Positions 16,575 through 26,502 of a stretch of 56,979 bases of DNA are shown here, in pieces. The number at the start of each line of letters is the position of its first letter. Position 1 is the first letter of the stretch. Source of the DNA: Gammaproteobacteria bacterium (GTDB lineage Bacteria; Pseudomonadota; Gammaproteobacteria; SZUA-152); contig JAKIUN010000018.1 in NCBI GenBank assembly GCA_021647505.1, forward strand, positions 1-56,979, written 5' to 3'. The notes under the pieces were generated by a model. That model made no database searches, was not told the origin of the DNA, and saw only the letters and a list, made by a program, of their open reading frames with translations. A program made the position numbers and the translations under genes.

Positions 16575-19250
16575 ATGTCCCAGCAATCACAGCTCCCCGA
16601 TGTCGATAGCATAGAAACCCAGGAATGGCTCGAAGCCCTGGAAGCGGTGATCGAAAATGAAGGCGTTGAGCGTGCCCACTATTTACTCGAACAGCTGATC
16701 GACAAGGCGCGCCGCTCCGGCGCTAACCTGCCCTATTCGGCCAATACAGCCTATGTGAATACGATTCCAACGCATCTCGAGGCCCACCACCCGGGTGATC
16801 AGGCCATCGAGGAGCGTCTGCGTACTTATATCCGTTGGAATGCCATGGCGATGGTGGTGAAAGCCAACCGAAAATCCGCAGAGCTGGGCGGCCATATCGC
16901 CACCTTCGCTTCGGCGGCGACGCTGTACGATGTGGGCTTCAATCATTTTTGGCATGCGCCCAGCCATGAGCATGGCGGCGATCTGATTTTCTTTCAGGGT
17001 CATGCTTCACCCGGCGCCTACGCGCGCGCCTTTGTCGAAGGCCGCTTGACGGAAGAGCAACTGGACAACTTTCGCCAGGAAGTGGACGGCAAGGGGCTTT
17101 CGTCTTACCCGCATCCGCATCTGATGCAGGATTTCTGGCAGTTTCCCACAGTGTCCATGGGCCTAGGCCCCATCATGTCCATCTATCAGGCGCGTTTTAT
17201 GAAATACCTGCATCACCGCGGCCTGGCGGACACCAAAAATCGCAAGGTGTGGGCCTTTGTCGGTGACGGTGAGACCGACGAGCCGGAGACCCTCGGCGCC
17301 ACCTCACTGGCCGGGCGTGAGAACCTGGACAATCTGGTGTGGGTGGTGAACTGCAACTTGCAGCGCCTCGATGGCCCGGTGCGCGGTAACGGCAAGATCG
17401 TGCAGGAATTGGAGGCCGGCTTCCGCGGTGCCGGCTGGAACGTCATCAAGGTACTGTGGGGCAGCTACTGGGATCCCCTGCTGGCCATGGACAAGGATGG
17501 CCTGCTGCAGCAGCGCATGATGGAATGCGTGGACGGCGACTTCCAGAATTACAAGTCGAAGGACGGCGCTTATGTGCGCGAGCATTTCTTCGGTAAGTAT
17601 CCTGAGCTTAAGGCCATGGTGGCGAAGATGTCCGACGAGGATATCTGGCGTCTCAACCGCGGCGGTCATGATCCACACAAGGTCTATGCGGCCTACAAGG
17701 TGGCCGTGGATCACAAGAGGCAGCCGACGGTGATTCTGGCGCAGACGGTGAAGGGTTACGGCATGGGCTCTGCCGGCGAGGGGCAGATGCGCACCCATTC
17801 ACAGAAAAAGCTGCTGGACGACGAGATGATTGCCTTCCGCGACCGCTTCAATGTGCCCCTGTCCGATGAGGATGCCGCTGCTGGCAAGTATTTCAAGCCG
17901 GCGGAAGACTCCGAAGAAATGAAGTATCTGCACACCCGGCGCAAGGAGCTGGGCGGCTACCTGCCGGTGCGCAAACACCAGGCCGCGCCGCTGGAGATCC
18001 CGCCCCTGTCCGTGTTCCAGTCCCTGCTGGATGGCAGCGGTGAGCGCGAGATGTCCACCACCATGGCCTGGGTGCGGATGCTCAATATCCTTTGCCGTGA
18101 CAAGAATATCGGCAAGAACATCGTGCCCATCGTGCCCGACGAGGCGCGCACCTTCGGTATGGAAGGCATGTTCCGCCAGCTTGGCATCTATTCCTCTGTC
18201 GGGCAGCTGTACACGCCGCAGGACAAGGACGAGATCATGTTCTATAAGGAAGACAAGAGCGGCCAGATACTGGAAGAGGGTATCAACGAGGCCGGCGCCA
18301 TGTCGTCCTGGATTGCCGCTGCCACGGCCTACAGCGCTCATGGCGTGAGCGTGATTCCGTTTTACATTTATTATTCCATGTTCGGTTTTCAGCGCATCGG
18401 TGATCTGGCCTGGGCCGCCGGCGACATGCAGGCACGCGGTTTTCTGATCGGTGGCACCGCCGGGCGAACAACCCTGGCCGGCGAGGGCTTGCAGCATCAG
18501 GATGGCCACAGTCTGCTACTGTCGAGCACCATCCCCAATTGCATCAGCTACGATCCTACTTTTGCCTACGAGATGGCCGTGATCATTCGTGACGGCATGA
18601 AGCGCATGTTTACCGAGCAGGAAGATGTCTTCTACTACATCACGGCGATGAACGAGAATTACACCCACCCGGCCATGCCCAAGGGTGCCGAGGAAGGCAT
18701 CATCAAGGGTCTGTATCTGTTACAAGGCGGCAGCAAACGTCGTGGCAAGAAAAAGCCTCATGTGCAACTCATGGGTTCCGGCGCCATCCTGCGCGAGGCC
18801 ATTGCCGCCGCCGATCTGCTCAATGCCGAGTGGGGTGTGGACGCCGATATCTGGAGCGCCACCAGCTTTACCGAGCTGGCCCGTGAGGCCCGCGACTGCG
18901 ACCGCTGGAACCGCCTGCATCCCACTGAGGCGCCGAAGCAGGCCTTTGTCGCCCAGTGCTTGCAGGGGCAAACCGGTCCGGTGATCGCCGCCACTGACTA
19001 CGTCCAGGACTATGCGGAGCAGATCCGCAAGTGGGTGCCGGGTCGCTACGAGGTGCTGGGTACCGATGGTTTTGGTCGCAGTGATACACGCGCCCAGCTG
19101 CGCAAGCATTTTGAGGTAAACCGCTATTACATTGTGGTTGCCGCGCTGAAGGCGCTGGCTGACGAAGGTACGCTGTCGGCAGACAAGGCTGCTGAGGCCA
19201 TCGCCCAGTACGCCATCGATGCAGACAAGATCAACCCGCTGTACGCCTGA
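16575..19250 (+). CDS. aceE: Pyruvate dehydrogenase E1 component (homodimeric type)
   Basis: An 891-residue thiamine diphosphate enzyme that decarboxylates pyruvate and reductively acetylates the lipoyl groups of E2. It is the single-chain E1 of gammaproteobacteria (E. coli 887). The ThDP/Mg motif is seen at GDGETDEPE (230-238) and the following NCNLQRLDGPVRGNG. ATG 16575 has AGAGG 8 bases upstream and begins in the family-typical DVD..ETQEWLEAL; an in-frame ATG at 16485 adds 30 atypical residues. It is first in an aceE-aceF-lpd operon with 58 bp to aceF. Confidence 0.96.
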   Translation: MSQQSQLPDVDSIETQEWLEALEAVIENEGVERAHYLLEQLIDKARRSGANLPYSANTAYVNTIPTHLEAHHPGDQAIEERLRTYIRWNAMAMVVKANRKSAELGGHIATFASAATLYDVGFNHFWHAPSHEHGGDLIFFQGHASPGAYARAFVEGRLTEEQLDNFRQEVDGKGLSSYPHPHLMQDFWQFPTVSMGLGPIMSIYQARFMKYLHHRGLADTKNRKVWAFVGDGETDEPETLGATSLAGRENLDNLVWVVNCNLQRLDGPVRGNGKIVQELEAGFRGAGWNVIKVLWGSYWDPLLAMDKDGLLQQRMMECVDGDFQNYKSKDGAYVREHFFGKYPELKAMVAKMSDEDIWRLNRGGHDPHKVYAAYKVAVDHKRQPTVILAQTVKGYGMGSAGEGQMRTHSQKKLLDDEMIAFRDRFNVPLSDEDAAAGKYFKPAEDSEEMKYLHTRRKELGGYLPVRKHQAAPLEIPPLSVFQSLLDGSGEREMSTTMAWVRMLNILCRDKNIGKNIVPIVPDEARTFGMEGMFRQLGIYSSVGQLYTPQDKDEIMFYKEDKSGQILEEGINEAGAMSSWIAAATAYSAHGVSVIPFYIYYSMFGFQRIGDLAWAAGDMQARGFLIGGTAGRTTLAGEGLQHQDGHSLLLSSTIPNCISYDPTFAYEMAVIIRDGMKRMFTEQEDVFYYITAMNENYTHPAMPKGAEEGIIKGLYLLQGGSKRRGKKKPHVQLMGSGAILREAIAAADLLNAEWGVDADIWSATSFTELAREARDCDRWNRLHPTEAPKQAFVAQCLQGQTGPVIAATDYVQDYAEQIRKWVPGRYEVLGTDGFGRSDTRAQLRKHFEVNRYYIVVAALKALADEGTLSADKAAEAIAQYAIDADKINPLYA

Positions 19251-19308
19251 TTGGTGAGCGCCCTACCCTGTTTTATCGCCGGGATAGAGGGCTAGGAGAC
19301 AAGTAAGC

Positions 19309-20598
19309 ATGACGAAAGAAATTTTTGTACCTGATATCGGAGGCTTTGACAGCGTCGAGGTGATCGAGGTACTGGTCGCCCCCGGCGATAGCATCCAGGT
19401 CGAGGATTCGCTGATTTCCGTGGAATCCGACAAGGCCACCCTGGAGATCCCGGCCCCTGAGGCGGGGGTGGTGAAGGCGCTGAAGGTTGCCGTGGGAGAT
19501 TCCGTCTCTGAGGGCAGCCTGATTTTGCTGCTGGAGCCTGCCGCAGAATCCGTGGCTGATACCCCGGCGCAAGAGGCCCCGGCGGATGTGCCCGGTACTG
19601 GAGCGGTGCCAGCGGTCGATTCCGGGTCTGTACCCAGCCCGGTCTCCACACCCGCTCCGGCCCACAAGCCCTCACCCACGGCAAAAATCAACGAAATCAG
19701 CTTTTCCAAGGCACATGCCAGCCCTGCCGTAAGGCGTTTTGCCCGCGAGCTGGGTGTGGATCTGGGCCAGATCGACGGCAGTGGGCCCAAGGGTCGCATC
19801 CTTAAAGAGGACGTCAAGTCCTTCATCAAGCGCGCCCTGTCGCAGCCGGCCGGTGGCGGCCTCGGTGTTGCGCCTATGCCTGAGATCGATTTCAGCCAGT
19901 GGGGCGAGGTGGCAAGCAGGCCGCTGAGCAAGATCAACAAGCTCACTGGCCAGTTTCTGCATCGCAACTGGGTCACCGTGCCCCACGTCACCCAATTCGA
20001 CGAAGCGGATATCACCGATCTTGAGGTCTTCCGCAAGTCCATGGCGGCGGAGTATAAAGAAAAGGGGATTCGCATCACGCCCTTAGTGTTTTTGATGAAG
20101 GCGCTGGTATCGGCGATGAAGGAGCTGCCACGCTTCAACAGCTCACTGGATGCCAGTGGCGAAAACCTGATTTTCAAGCAGTATTACAACATCGGCATCG
20201 CCGTGGATACGCCGGACGGCTTGGTGGTGCCGGTGGTGCGAGAGGTGGATCGCAAGTCGCTGGTGGATCTCGCCGTAGAACTGGGCGAAATCAGCGTCAA
20301 GGCGCGCGAGAAGAAGCTCAAGCCATCTGATATGCAAGGCGGTTGTATGACAATTTCCAGTTTGGGAGGCATAGGCGGTACGGCCTTTACGCCGATCGTC
20401 AATGCGCCTGAGGTGGCCATCCTCGGCGTATCGCGCTCCAAGATGCAGCCGGTATGGACTGGCGAAGCGTTTGAACCACGCCTGGTGCTGCCATTGGCGC
20501 TGTCTTACGATCACCGCGTGATTGATGGTGCCGACGGTGCACGTTTTACCTCCTTCCTCAGTCGTGTGTTGTCTGATACACGTCGGCTGTTGCTGTGA
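19309..20598 (+). CDS. aceF: Dihydrolipoamide acetyltransferase (E2 of pyruvate dehydrogenase)
   Basis: A 429-residue E2 protein, the core of the complex. It has one lipoyl domain (1-75) with the lipoylated Lys42 in ESDKATLEIP, an Ala/Pro linker (about 80-125), an E1/E3-binding domain (about 135-172, ASPAVRRFARELGVDL..GPKGRILKEDV), and the acetyltransferase domain with catalytic His402 and Asp406 in SYDHRVIDGADG. E. coli AceF has three lipoyl domains and about 630 residues, so this is a compact form. Its lipoyl domain is nearly identical in sequence to the one fused to E3 just downstream, which suggests recent duplication or gene conversion. AGGAG precedes the ATG. Confidence 0.95.
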   Translation: MTKEIFVPDIGGFDSVEVIEVLVAPGDSIQVEDSLISVESDKATLEIPAPEAGVVKALKVAVGDSVSEGSLILLLEPAAESVADTPAQEAPADVPGTGAVPAVDSGSVPSPVSTPAPAHKPSPTAKINEISFSKAHASPAVRRFARELGVDLGQIDGSGPKGRILKEDVKSFIKRALSQPAGGGLGVAPMPEIDFSQWGEVASRPLSKINKLTGQFLHRNWVTVPHVTQFDEADITDLEVFRKSMAAEYKEKGIRITPLVFLMKALVSAMKELPRFNSSLDASGENLIFKQYYNIGIAVDTPDGLVVPVVREVDRKSLVDLAVELGEISVKAREKKLKPSDMQGGCMTISSLGGIGGTAFTPIVNAPEVAILGVSRSKMQPVWTGEAFEPRLVLPLALSYDHRVIDGADGARFTSFLSRVLSDTRRLLL

Positions 20599-20614
20599 TG
20601 GGGGAGAGAGGTCA

Positions 20615-22372
20615 ATGAGCAGCATAATAGAAATCAAGATGCCGGATATCGGTGACTTTGATGACGTGGATGTCATCGAGGTGCTGGTTGCCCCCGGTGA
20701 TACGATTGGGGTGGAGGATTCACTGATCTCGGTGGAGTCCGATAAGGCGACCATGGAGATCCCTTCGCCCAAAGGAGGGGTGGTGAAAGAGGTGCGGGTC
20801 AAGGTGGGCGACCAGGTTGTCGAGGGTACGCCTATCCTCATGCTGGAAGTGGTGGCGGGCGCGGAAGCTGTTGTCGGTGAGAAAGCGGCGGAGCCCGATC
20901 CGGCTGAATCTGTAGAGACTCCCGTAGCGGCACCGGCCGCCACCGGCTACAGTGGTGACGTCGATCTGCACGCCGAGGTGGTGGTGCTGGGCTCCGGCCC
21001 TGGCGGTTACACGGCCGCTTTCCGCGCCGCCGACCTGGGCAAGCAGGTCGTATTGATCGAACGCTACGAGAGCATCGGCGGTGTCTGTCTCAACGTGGGC
21101 TGCATCCCCTCCAAGGCCCTGCTGCACACTGCGCAGGTGATCAACGAGGCGGCCGAGTTTGGTGATATCGGTGTTACCTTCGGCAGGCCGGAGATCGACC
21201 TCGACAAGCTGCGTGCGCACAAGGACGCAGTGGTGGGCAAGCTTACCGGCGGCCTCAAAGGGCTGGCCAAACAGCGCAAGGTGCAGATCGTGCACGGCTA
21301 TGGCAAGTTCACCTCCGCCAATACCCTCGAGGTAGAGAGCAGTGACGGCAACAAGACCGTGGTGGGCTTTAACAGCGCCATCATCGCCGCCGGTTCGCGT
21401 GTCACCAAGCTGCCTTTCATTCCCTGGGACGACCCACGGGTGATGGACTCCACCGACGCCCTGGAGCTGGCCGAAGTACCCAAGCGCCTGCTGGTGGTGG
21501 GCGGCGGCATCATCGGCCTGGAGATGGCCACGGTGTACGACGCTCTGGGAAGCAAGGTGTCAGTGGTGGAACTGTCGCCGGATCTTATCCCCGGTGTCGA
21601 TCGCGACGTGGTGCGTCCACTGGAGCGCCGCATCAAGAAGCGCTACGAAAACATTTGGCTCAATACCAAGGTCACCGCCATCGAGCCGACCAAGACGGGT
21701 CTGAAGTGCAGTTTCGAGGGCAAGAATGCTCCCAATTCTGACACCTTCGACCGCGTGTTGGTGGCCATTGGGCGCAGCCCCAATGGCCAGCTCATTGATG
21801 CCGATAAAGCCGGTGTGGCGGTGGACGAACGTGGCTTTATCGCCGTGGACAAGCAGCAGCGCACCAATGTCGATCACATCTTCGCCATCGGTGACGTCGT
21901 CGGTCAGCCCATGCTGGCGCACAAGGCCACTCATGAAGGCAAGGTGGCGGCAGAGGTTATTGCTGGGCGGAAGTCCTGGTTCGATGCGCGCACCATTCCA
22001 TCGGTGGCCTACACCGATCCGGAAGTGGCATGGATGGGCAAGACCGAGGGCGAGTGCAAGGCCGAGGGCATTGAATACATCAAGGGAGTGTTTCCCTGGG
22101 CGGCCAGTGGGCGTTCGCTGTCTATCGGCCGTGACGAGGGTATGACCAAGGTGCTGTTCGACACCGATCACCGTATCATCGGCGCGGCGATCACCGGCCC
22201 CAATGCCGGCGAGCTGATTGCCGAGGCGGTGCTGGCGCTGGAAATGGGCGCGGACATGGAAGATATTGCGCTCACTATCCATCCGCACCCGACCCTGTCC
22301 GAGACCTTCAACTTTGCCGCTGAGGTGGCCGAGGGCACCTGCACGGACATCTACGCGCCGAAGAAGAAATAA
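20615..22372 (+). CDS. lpd: Dihydrolipoamide dehydrogenase (E3) with N-terminal lipoyl domain
   Basis: A 585-residue flavoprotein that reoxidises dihydrolipoyl groups with NAD. Residues 1-80 are an extra lipoyl domain (Lys44 in ESDKATMEIP), then a linker, then the E3 proper: FAD-binding GSGPGGYTAAFRAADLG, the redox disulfide Cys158/Cys163 in GGVCLNVGCIPSK, NAD-binding GGGIIGLEMATVY, and the C-terminal HPHPTLSE with the active-site His and Glu. E3 with an N-terminal lipoyl domain is known from Neisseria, Pseudomonas-like and other bacteria. ATG 20615 has GAGAGAGG in front; longer in-frame starts overlap aceF. A 26-bp inverted repeat follows the stop and may end the operon. Confidence 0.95.
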   Translation: MSSIIEIKMPDIGDFDDVDVIEVLVAPGDTIGVEDSLISVESDKATMEIPSPKGGVVKEVRVKVGDQVVEGTPILMLEVVAGAEAVVGEKAAEPDPAESVETPVAAPAATGYSGDVDLHAEVVVLGSGPGGYTAAFRAADLGKQVVLIERYESIGGVCLNVGCIPSKALLHTAQVINEAAEFGDIGVTFGRPEIDLDKLRAHKDAVVGKLTGGLKGLAKQRKVQIVHGYGKFTSANTLEVESSDGNKTVVGFNSAIIAAGSRVTKLPFIPWDDPRVMDSTDALELAEVPKRLLVVGGGIIGLEMATVYDALGSKVSVVELSPDLIPGVDRDVVRPLERRIKKRYENIWLNTKVTAIEPTKTGLKCSFEGKNAPNSDTFDRVLVAIGRSPNGQLIDADKAGVAVDERGFIAVDKQQRTNVDHIFAIGDVVGQPMLAHKATHEGKVAAEVIAGRKSWFDARTIPSVAYTDPEVAWMGKTEGECKAEGIEYIKGVFPWAASGRSLSIGRDEGMTKVLFDTDHRIIGAAITGPNAGELIAEAVLALEMGADMEDIALTIHPHPTLSETFNFAAEVAEGTCTDIYAPKKK

Positions 22373-22379
22373 AACTTTT

Positions 22380-22444
22380 GCCACAGAGGCACGGAGTACG
22401 CAGAGTTAACAAATATTTCTCTGTGTACTCCGTGCCTCTGTGGC
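22380..22444. repeat. 26-bp inverted repeat (long hairpin) between lpd and argG
   Basis: The arms 22380-22405 and 22419-22444 are complementary at 25 of 26 positions with a 13-nt AT-rich loop. The arm sequence (GCCACAGAGGCACGGAGTAC...) is of a type often seen as an interspersed repeat in environmental genomes. In RNA it would form a very stable hairpin, so it could terminate or stabilise the 3' end of the pyruvate dehydrogenase transcript. There is no T-run directly after it. Confidence 0.75.
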
Positions 22445-22474
22445 GAACAGTGCAATAGTCAACAGGCAATAATT

Positions 22475-23695
22475 ATGTCGAAGATCAAAATTAAAAAAGT
22501 CGTGCTCGCCTACTCCGGTGGGCTGGATACCTCCATCATCCTCAAGTGGCTGCAGGACGAATACGACTGCGAGGTGGTGACTTTCACCGCCGACATTGGC
22601 CAGGGCGAAGAAGTGGAACCGGCGCGTGCCAAGGCCGAGGCTGCGGGTGTAAAGGAAATCTACATCGATGACCTGCGTGAGGAATTTGCCCGCGACTACG
22701 TGTTCCCCATGTTCCGCGCCAACGCCATCTACGAGGGTGAGTACCTGCTCGGCACCTCCATTGCACGACCGCTGATTGCCAAGCGCCAGATCGAGATCGC
22801 CAATGAGACCGGCGCCGATGCCGTATCCCACGGTGCTACCGGTAAGGGCAACGACCAAGTGCGCTTCGAACTGGGTTACTACGCCCTCAAGCCCGACGTG
22901 CAGGTCATTGCTCCCTGGCGCGAGTGGGATCTCAATTCGCGCGAGAAACTGATGGCCTACGCCGAGACCCACGGTATCCCGGTCGAGCAGAAACGCGGCA
23001 AAAAATCGCCCTATTCCATGGATGCCAACCTGCTGCACATTTCCTACGAGGGCGGTATTCTCGAAGACCCCTGGGCGGCGCCCGAGGAGGATATGTGGCG
23101 TTGGACCGTATCGCCGCAAAACGCCCCCGATGTGCCTACCATTATCGAGCTGGCCTATGAGCGCGGCGACATCGTCGCCATCGATGGTGAACGTATGACC
23201 CCAGCACAGGTGATGGTGCACCTTAATACGCTGGCCGGCAGTCACGGCATTGGTCGTGACGACATCGTCGAGAATCGTTTTGTCGGCATGAAGTCACGCG
23301 GTTGCTACGAGACGCCCGCCGGCACTGTGATGCTTAAAGGCCACCGGGCCATGGAGTCGCTGACCCTGGATCGCGAGGCCACCCACCTCAAGGATGAGCT
23401 AATGCCGCGTTACGCCAAGCTGGTTTACAACGGCTTTTGGTGGAGCCCGGAGCGCGAAATGTTACAGGCCATGGTCGATGCCTCACAGAAAACAGTGAAT
23501 GGCCGCGTGCGTCTGAAGTTATACAAGGGGAGCGTTATGGTCGAGGGCCGTGAGTCCGCCAGCGACAGTCTGTTCGATGCCAGTATCGCCACCTTCGAAG
23601 ACGATGAAGGCGCCTACAACCAGCAGGATGCCGAGGGTTTCATTAAGCTCAATGCCCTTCGGTTGCGTATTGCGGCGGCGAGAAAGGCGAAATAA
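22475..23695 (+). CDS. argG: Argininosuccinate synthase
   Basis: A 406-residue enzyme that joins citrulline and aspartate with ATP to form argininosuccinate in arginine synthesis. The N-terminal PP-loop is clear ([16 protein letters not shown], residues 10-25), followed by [15 protein letters not shown] and the conserved [22 protein letters not shown] segment, given here only as markers at about 177-198. Length matches the family (about 400). No good Shine-Dalgarno sequence is seen in front of the ATG, only an AT-rich stretch. It stands 30 bp after the long hairpin, so it probably has its own promoter or is read through from lpd. Confidence 0.95.
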   Translation: MSKIKIKKVVLAYSGGLDTSIILKWLQDEYDCEVVTFTADIGQGEEVEPARAKAEAAGVKEIYIDDLREEFARDYVFPMFRANAIYEGEYLLGTSIARPLIAKRQIEIANETGADAVSHGATGKGNDQVRFELGYYALKPDVQVIAPWREWDLNSREKLMAYAETHGIPVEQKRGKKSPYSMDANLLHISYEGGILEDPWAAPEEDMWRWTVSPQNAPDVPTIIELAYERGDIVAIDGERMTPAQVMVHLNTLAGSHGIGRDDIVENRFVGMKSRGCYETPAGTVMLKGHRAMESLTLDREATHLKDELMPRYAKLVYNGFWWSPEREMLQAMVDASQKTVNGRVRLKLYKGSVMVEGRESASDSLFDASIATFEDDEGAYNQQDAEGFIKLNALRLRIAAARKAK

Positions 23696-23873
23696 TCCCT
23701 CGCGTGACGCCCGACTGGCAGGGTTTCTGTTGCGTTGGCTGGGAACTGTGGCTATATTCCGGGGCGGGCTCTAACCTGAAGTCATGGATTTAGGCCTAAG
23801 CCTGTGGCTTCACCTTCGTGAGCTGCGGCTGGAGAATTTTCTGATTCATTGGGAACACCCCTAGGTGGTTTGA

Positions 23874-26303
23874 TTGCAATCCCGACTCAATCTCGTTAAG
23901 GGAATCAATCAAAAGGACTTGTCGGATTTCACTGCGGCCTCCGGGGAGGGCGTTATCGCTCTCGACCCTGCGGGTCGTCTGTTGGACATGAACCAGGAAG
24001 CCGAGCGTATCCTGGGCTGGGTGGTGGCTGAGCTGAAAGGCAAGGATTTCTTTGCTGAAACCCATCTCCAATTCACCGATATCCGCAGCCTGGGTTCCGC
24101 GCCGTGCCCGGCACTGAACAGCGTCGACTGTTCCCATCTCAATATCAATACTCGCCTGCAGCATCGTAATGGTACACCGCTGGATGTGAGCTTCATGCTT
24201 TCCCCCCTGTTCGACGTCGGCCGTGTGGTGGGCAAGCTGTTCATTTTTCGTGAGCGAGGCGATACACAGACGGGTACCGGCACGGAGGCGCTGCTGGTGG
24301 CCTCGTCGGCCAGTCTTATCGTCAGTCTGGGCGCCGATGGACAGGTGCAATTCTGTAACCATTCCGGCGACTGGCTGTTTGGCGCCGAGCCCACCATTAG
24401 TTTTATCCCCGAAGCCATTACCACCCTGTTGCGTGAGTGCCCGAATCAGCTGGATCGTCAGACCCTGCTTGACCGCCGCTGGAGCGAACATGAGGGACGA
24501 GAAGTTTGTGTGTCGTGGTCCGTCTCGGTGCTGCGTGATGTCAGTGGCAATGTAAGCGGTGCAGTGTGTGTCGGCACCGATTGCACCGATCACGACCTCT
24601 ATGAAAAGACCCAGCGTCAGCAGCGGCGTATGACACAGGCGGTGTTTGAGCACATCAATGACGGGGTGATTGCCGTGGATGTCGAGGGCCGGGTGGAATA
24701 CCTCAACCCAGTGGCAGAGAATCTCACCGGTTGGTTATTTGATGAAGCCGAGGGGCTGCCACTGAAAGATATCTACCATGTGGTTGATGAGTTTACCCAG
24801 GAGGCCAAGGAAGACCCGGTGGCGCGTTGTCTGCGTGACCGTGGCTGTGATCAGGGCCAGAGTACCGGCATGCTGTTACGGCGTGGTGGTCTGGAGTTCT
24901 GTATTCAGGATACAGCAATGCCGGTGCGTGACATCCACGGTGACATCAATGGCGCGGTGGTGGTGTTCAGTGATATTTCCGAGCTGCGCGGACTGGAGCG
25001 CTGGGTGGAATACGAAGCCAGTCACGATAGCCTGACCGGCCTCCTCAACCGGCGCCAGTTTGAGACACATCTGCAGGGTGCGTTAGAGAGTGTGCTTGAT
25101 GATGGCCGCCAGCATGCCCTGTTTTATCTCGACCTTGATCATTTTCAGGTGATCAACGACAGCTATGGGCATGTGGCGGGTGACCAGCTGTTGAAGGAAC
25201 TGTCGCGGGAACTCAAGACGAAGTTGGTGGAGAGTGCCTGCCTGGCGCGTCTGGGCGACGACGAATTTGGCATTCTGCTTGAAAATATATCCACCGACGA
25301 GGCCAAGCGACAGGCCCGTGAATTGTGCAAATGGGTACGTGCCTACCGTTTCTTCTGGGAAGATAAGCCCTTCGAGATCGGTGCCAGTATCGGTTTGGTG
25401 CCCATGACCTCTCGCTGGCGCGACGTGGGTGAATTGATGCGGATGGCGGATTCCGCCTGTTGCGTTGCCAGGGAACGGGGTGGCAACCGTGTGCATGTCT
25501 ATCAGGCGGGTGATGCGGCGCTGGCGAAGCGCAAAGGCGAGATGCAATGGATACCGATTATGCGTCAGGCCTTGCTTGAGGATAATTTTCGTCTCTATTG
25601 TCAGAACATCGTACCGCTGGCCGGTGATGCCAATGCCCCGGCGCATTTCGAGATCCTGCTGCGACTGCTGAACGAGGAGGGCGATATCGTGCGCCCGGCG
25701 GCCTTTATCGCGGCCGCCGAGCGGTATCACCTGATGCCGGAAATCGACCGTTGGGTGATTACTCATACCTTGCGTTTGCTAGGCGAGCGGCGCCAGCGTG
25801 GCGATGAAAACAGCCTGTTTTCCATCAACATTTCCGGTCAGTCGCTTGACGACGAGGCATTCCTCGATTTCGTGGTCGGGCAGTTGCTCGCCAGCGACGT
25901 GCCGCCGGAGAGTATCTGTTTCGAGATCACGGAGACTGCGGCAGCATCGAATCTGGTGATCGCGCAGCGCTTCATTGCTACTTTACGTGACATGGGTTGT
26001 CGTTTTGCGCTGGATGACTTCGGGCGAGGGATTTCATCTTTTGCCTACCTGAAAAATCTCAAGGTGGACTATCTCAAGATAGACGGCATGTTCGTCAAAG
26101 ATCTGGCCGAAGACGAGATTGGCCACGCCATGGTGGAGTCGATCAATAACATCGGGCACACCATGGGCGTGCAGACCATTGCCGAGTTTGTCGAAACCCA
26201 GGCGGTGTTGGAGAAGCTGGTGACGCTGGGTGTGGACTACGTACAAGGCTATCAGCTGGGACGGCCGCGGCCGCTGGCGCCGATGTTTCGTGCACGTTCC
26301 TGA
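23874..26303 (+). CDS. PAS-PAS-PAS-GGDEF-EAL cyclic-di-GMP protein
   Basis: An 809-residue signalling protein. Three PAS-like regions (about 15-125, 135-240 and 255-375) are followed by a GGDEF domain (about 385-540) and an EAL domain (about 560-800). The GGDEF signature is GDDEF (461-465), a one-residue change often tolerated but sometimes linked to reduced cyclase activity. The EAL motif is EIL (593-595), keeping the metal-binding Glu; DDFG (714-717), KID and the late QGYQLGRP are intact, so phosphodiesterase activity is likely. No membrane helix is seen. The start is TTG at 23874, because an in-frame stop lies directly before it and AGGTGG is 6 bases upstream. The inputs of the PAS domains are unknown. 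Confidence 0.88.
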   Translation: MQSRLNLVKGINQKDLSDFTAASGEGVIALDPAGRLLDMNQEAERILGWVVAELKGKDFFAETHLQFTDIRSLGSAPCPALNSVDCSHLNINTRLQHRNGTPLDVSFMLSPLFDVGRVVGKLFIFRERGDTQTGTGTEALLVASSASLIVSLGADGQVQFCNHSGDWLFGAEPTISFIPEAITTLLRECPNQLDRQTLLDRRWSEHEGREVCVSWSVSVLRDVSGNVSGAVCVGTDCTDHDLYEKTQRQQRRMTQAVFEHINDGVIAVDVEGRVEYLNPVAENLTGWLFDEAEGLPLKDIYHVVDEFTQEAKEDPVARCLRDRGCDQGQSTGMLLRRGGLEFCIQDTAMPVRDIHGDINGAVVVFSDISELRGLERWVEYEASHDSLTGLLNRRQFETHLQGALESVLDDGRQHALFYLDLDHFQVINDSYGHVAGDQLLKELSRELKTKLVESACLARLGDDEFGILLENISTDEAKRQARELCKWVRAYRFFWEDKPFEIGASIGLVPMTSRWRDVGELMRMADSACCVARERGGNRVHVYQAGDAALAKRKGEMQWIPIMRQALLEDNFRLYCQNIVPLAGDANAPAHFEILLRLLNEEGDIVRPAAFIAAAERYHLMPEIDRWVITHTLRLLGERRQRGDENSLFSINISGQSLDDEAFLDFVVGQLLASDVPPESICFEITETAAASNLVIAQRFIATLRDMGCRFALDDFGRGISSFAYLKNLKVDYLKIDGMFVKDLAEDEIGHAMVESINNIGHTMGVQTIAEFVETQAVLEKLVTLGVDYVQGYQLGRPRPLAPMFRARS

Positions 26304-26323
26304 GCGACTGTCGTCACGTAAGA

Positions 26324-26339
26324 GCGGGCCATGCCCGCG
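26324..26339. repeat. REP-like palindrome, GCGGGC-CAT-GCCCGC type
   Basis: A 6-bp GC stem with a 3-nt loop, 20 bp after the GGDEF-EAL gene. An inverted copy of the same motif lies at 49094-49108, also in a gap. It belongs to the class of short GC palindromes (REP) found in clusters in gammaproteobacteria. Confidence 0.55.
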
Positions 26340-26381
26340 ATAGCCTCACTTTTTACTACAGCGGTTGTGGATCTGGACATT

Positions 26382-26441
26382 GTGGGAGCGGCTTCAGCCG
26401 CGAAAGCGGCAGGTTTCATTCGCGGCTGAAGCCGCTCCCAC
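26382..26441. repeat. REP-like inverted repeat, family A, copy 1
   Basis: The arms 26382-26404 and 26419-26441 are perfectly complementary over 23 bp with a 14-nt loop. The arm begins GTGGGAGCGGCTTCAGCCGC. Identical arms with different loops occur at 48815-48875 and 53941-54002. All three are in gaps between genes. This is a BIME-like pair of oppositely oriented REP units. Confidence 0.85.
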
Positions 26442-26502
26442 AGGTTGTTGTTTTTTGTCGTTTTTCGCGGACACGGCCCGCTTCTACATACATTGGCCTG
26501 CG

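Noticed and set aside
17799-18509. 236-codon minus-strand open frame inside aceE
   Set aside because: It is a shadow of the GC-rich aceE sequence, His/Gly/Arg-rich, with no ribosome site. The same applies to minus frames within lpd and argG.
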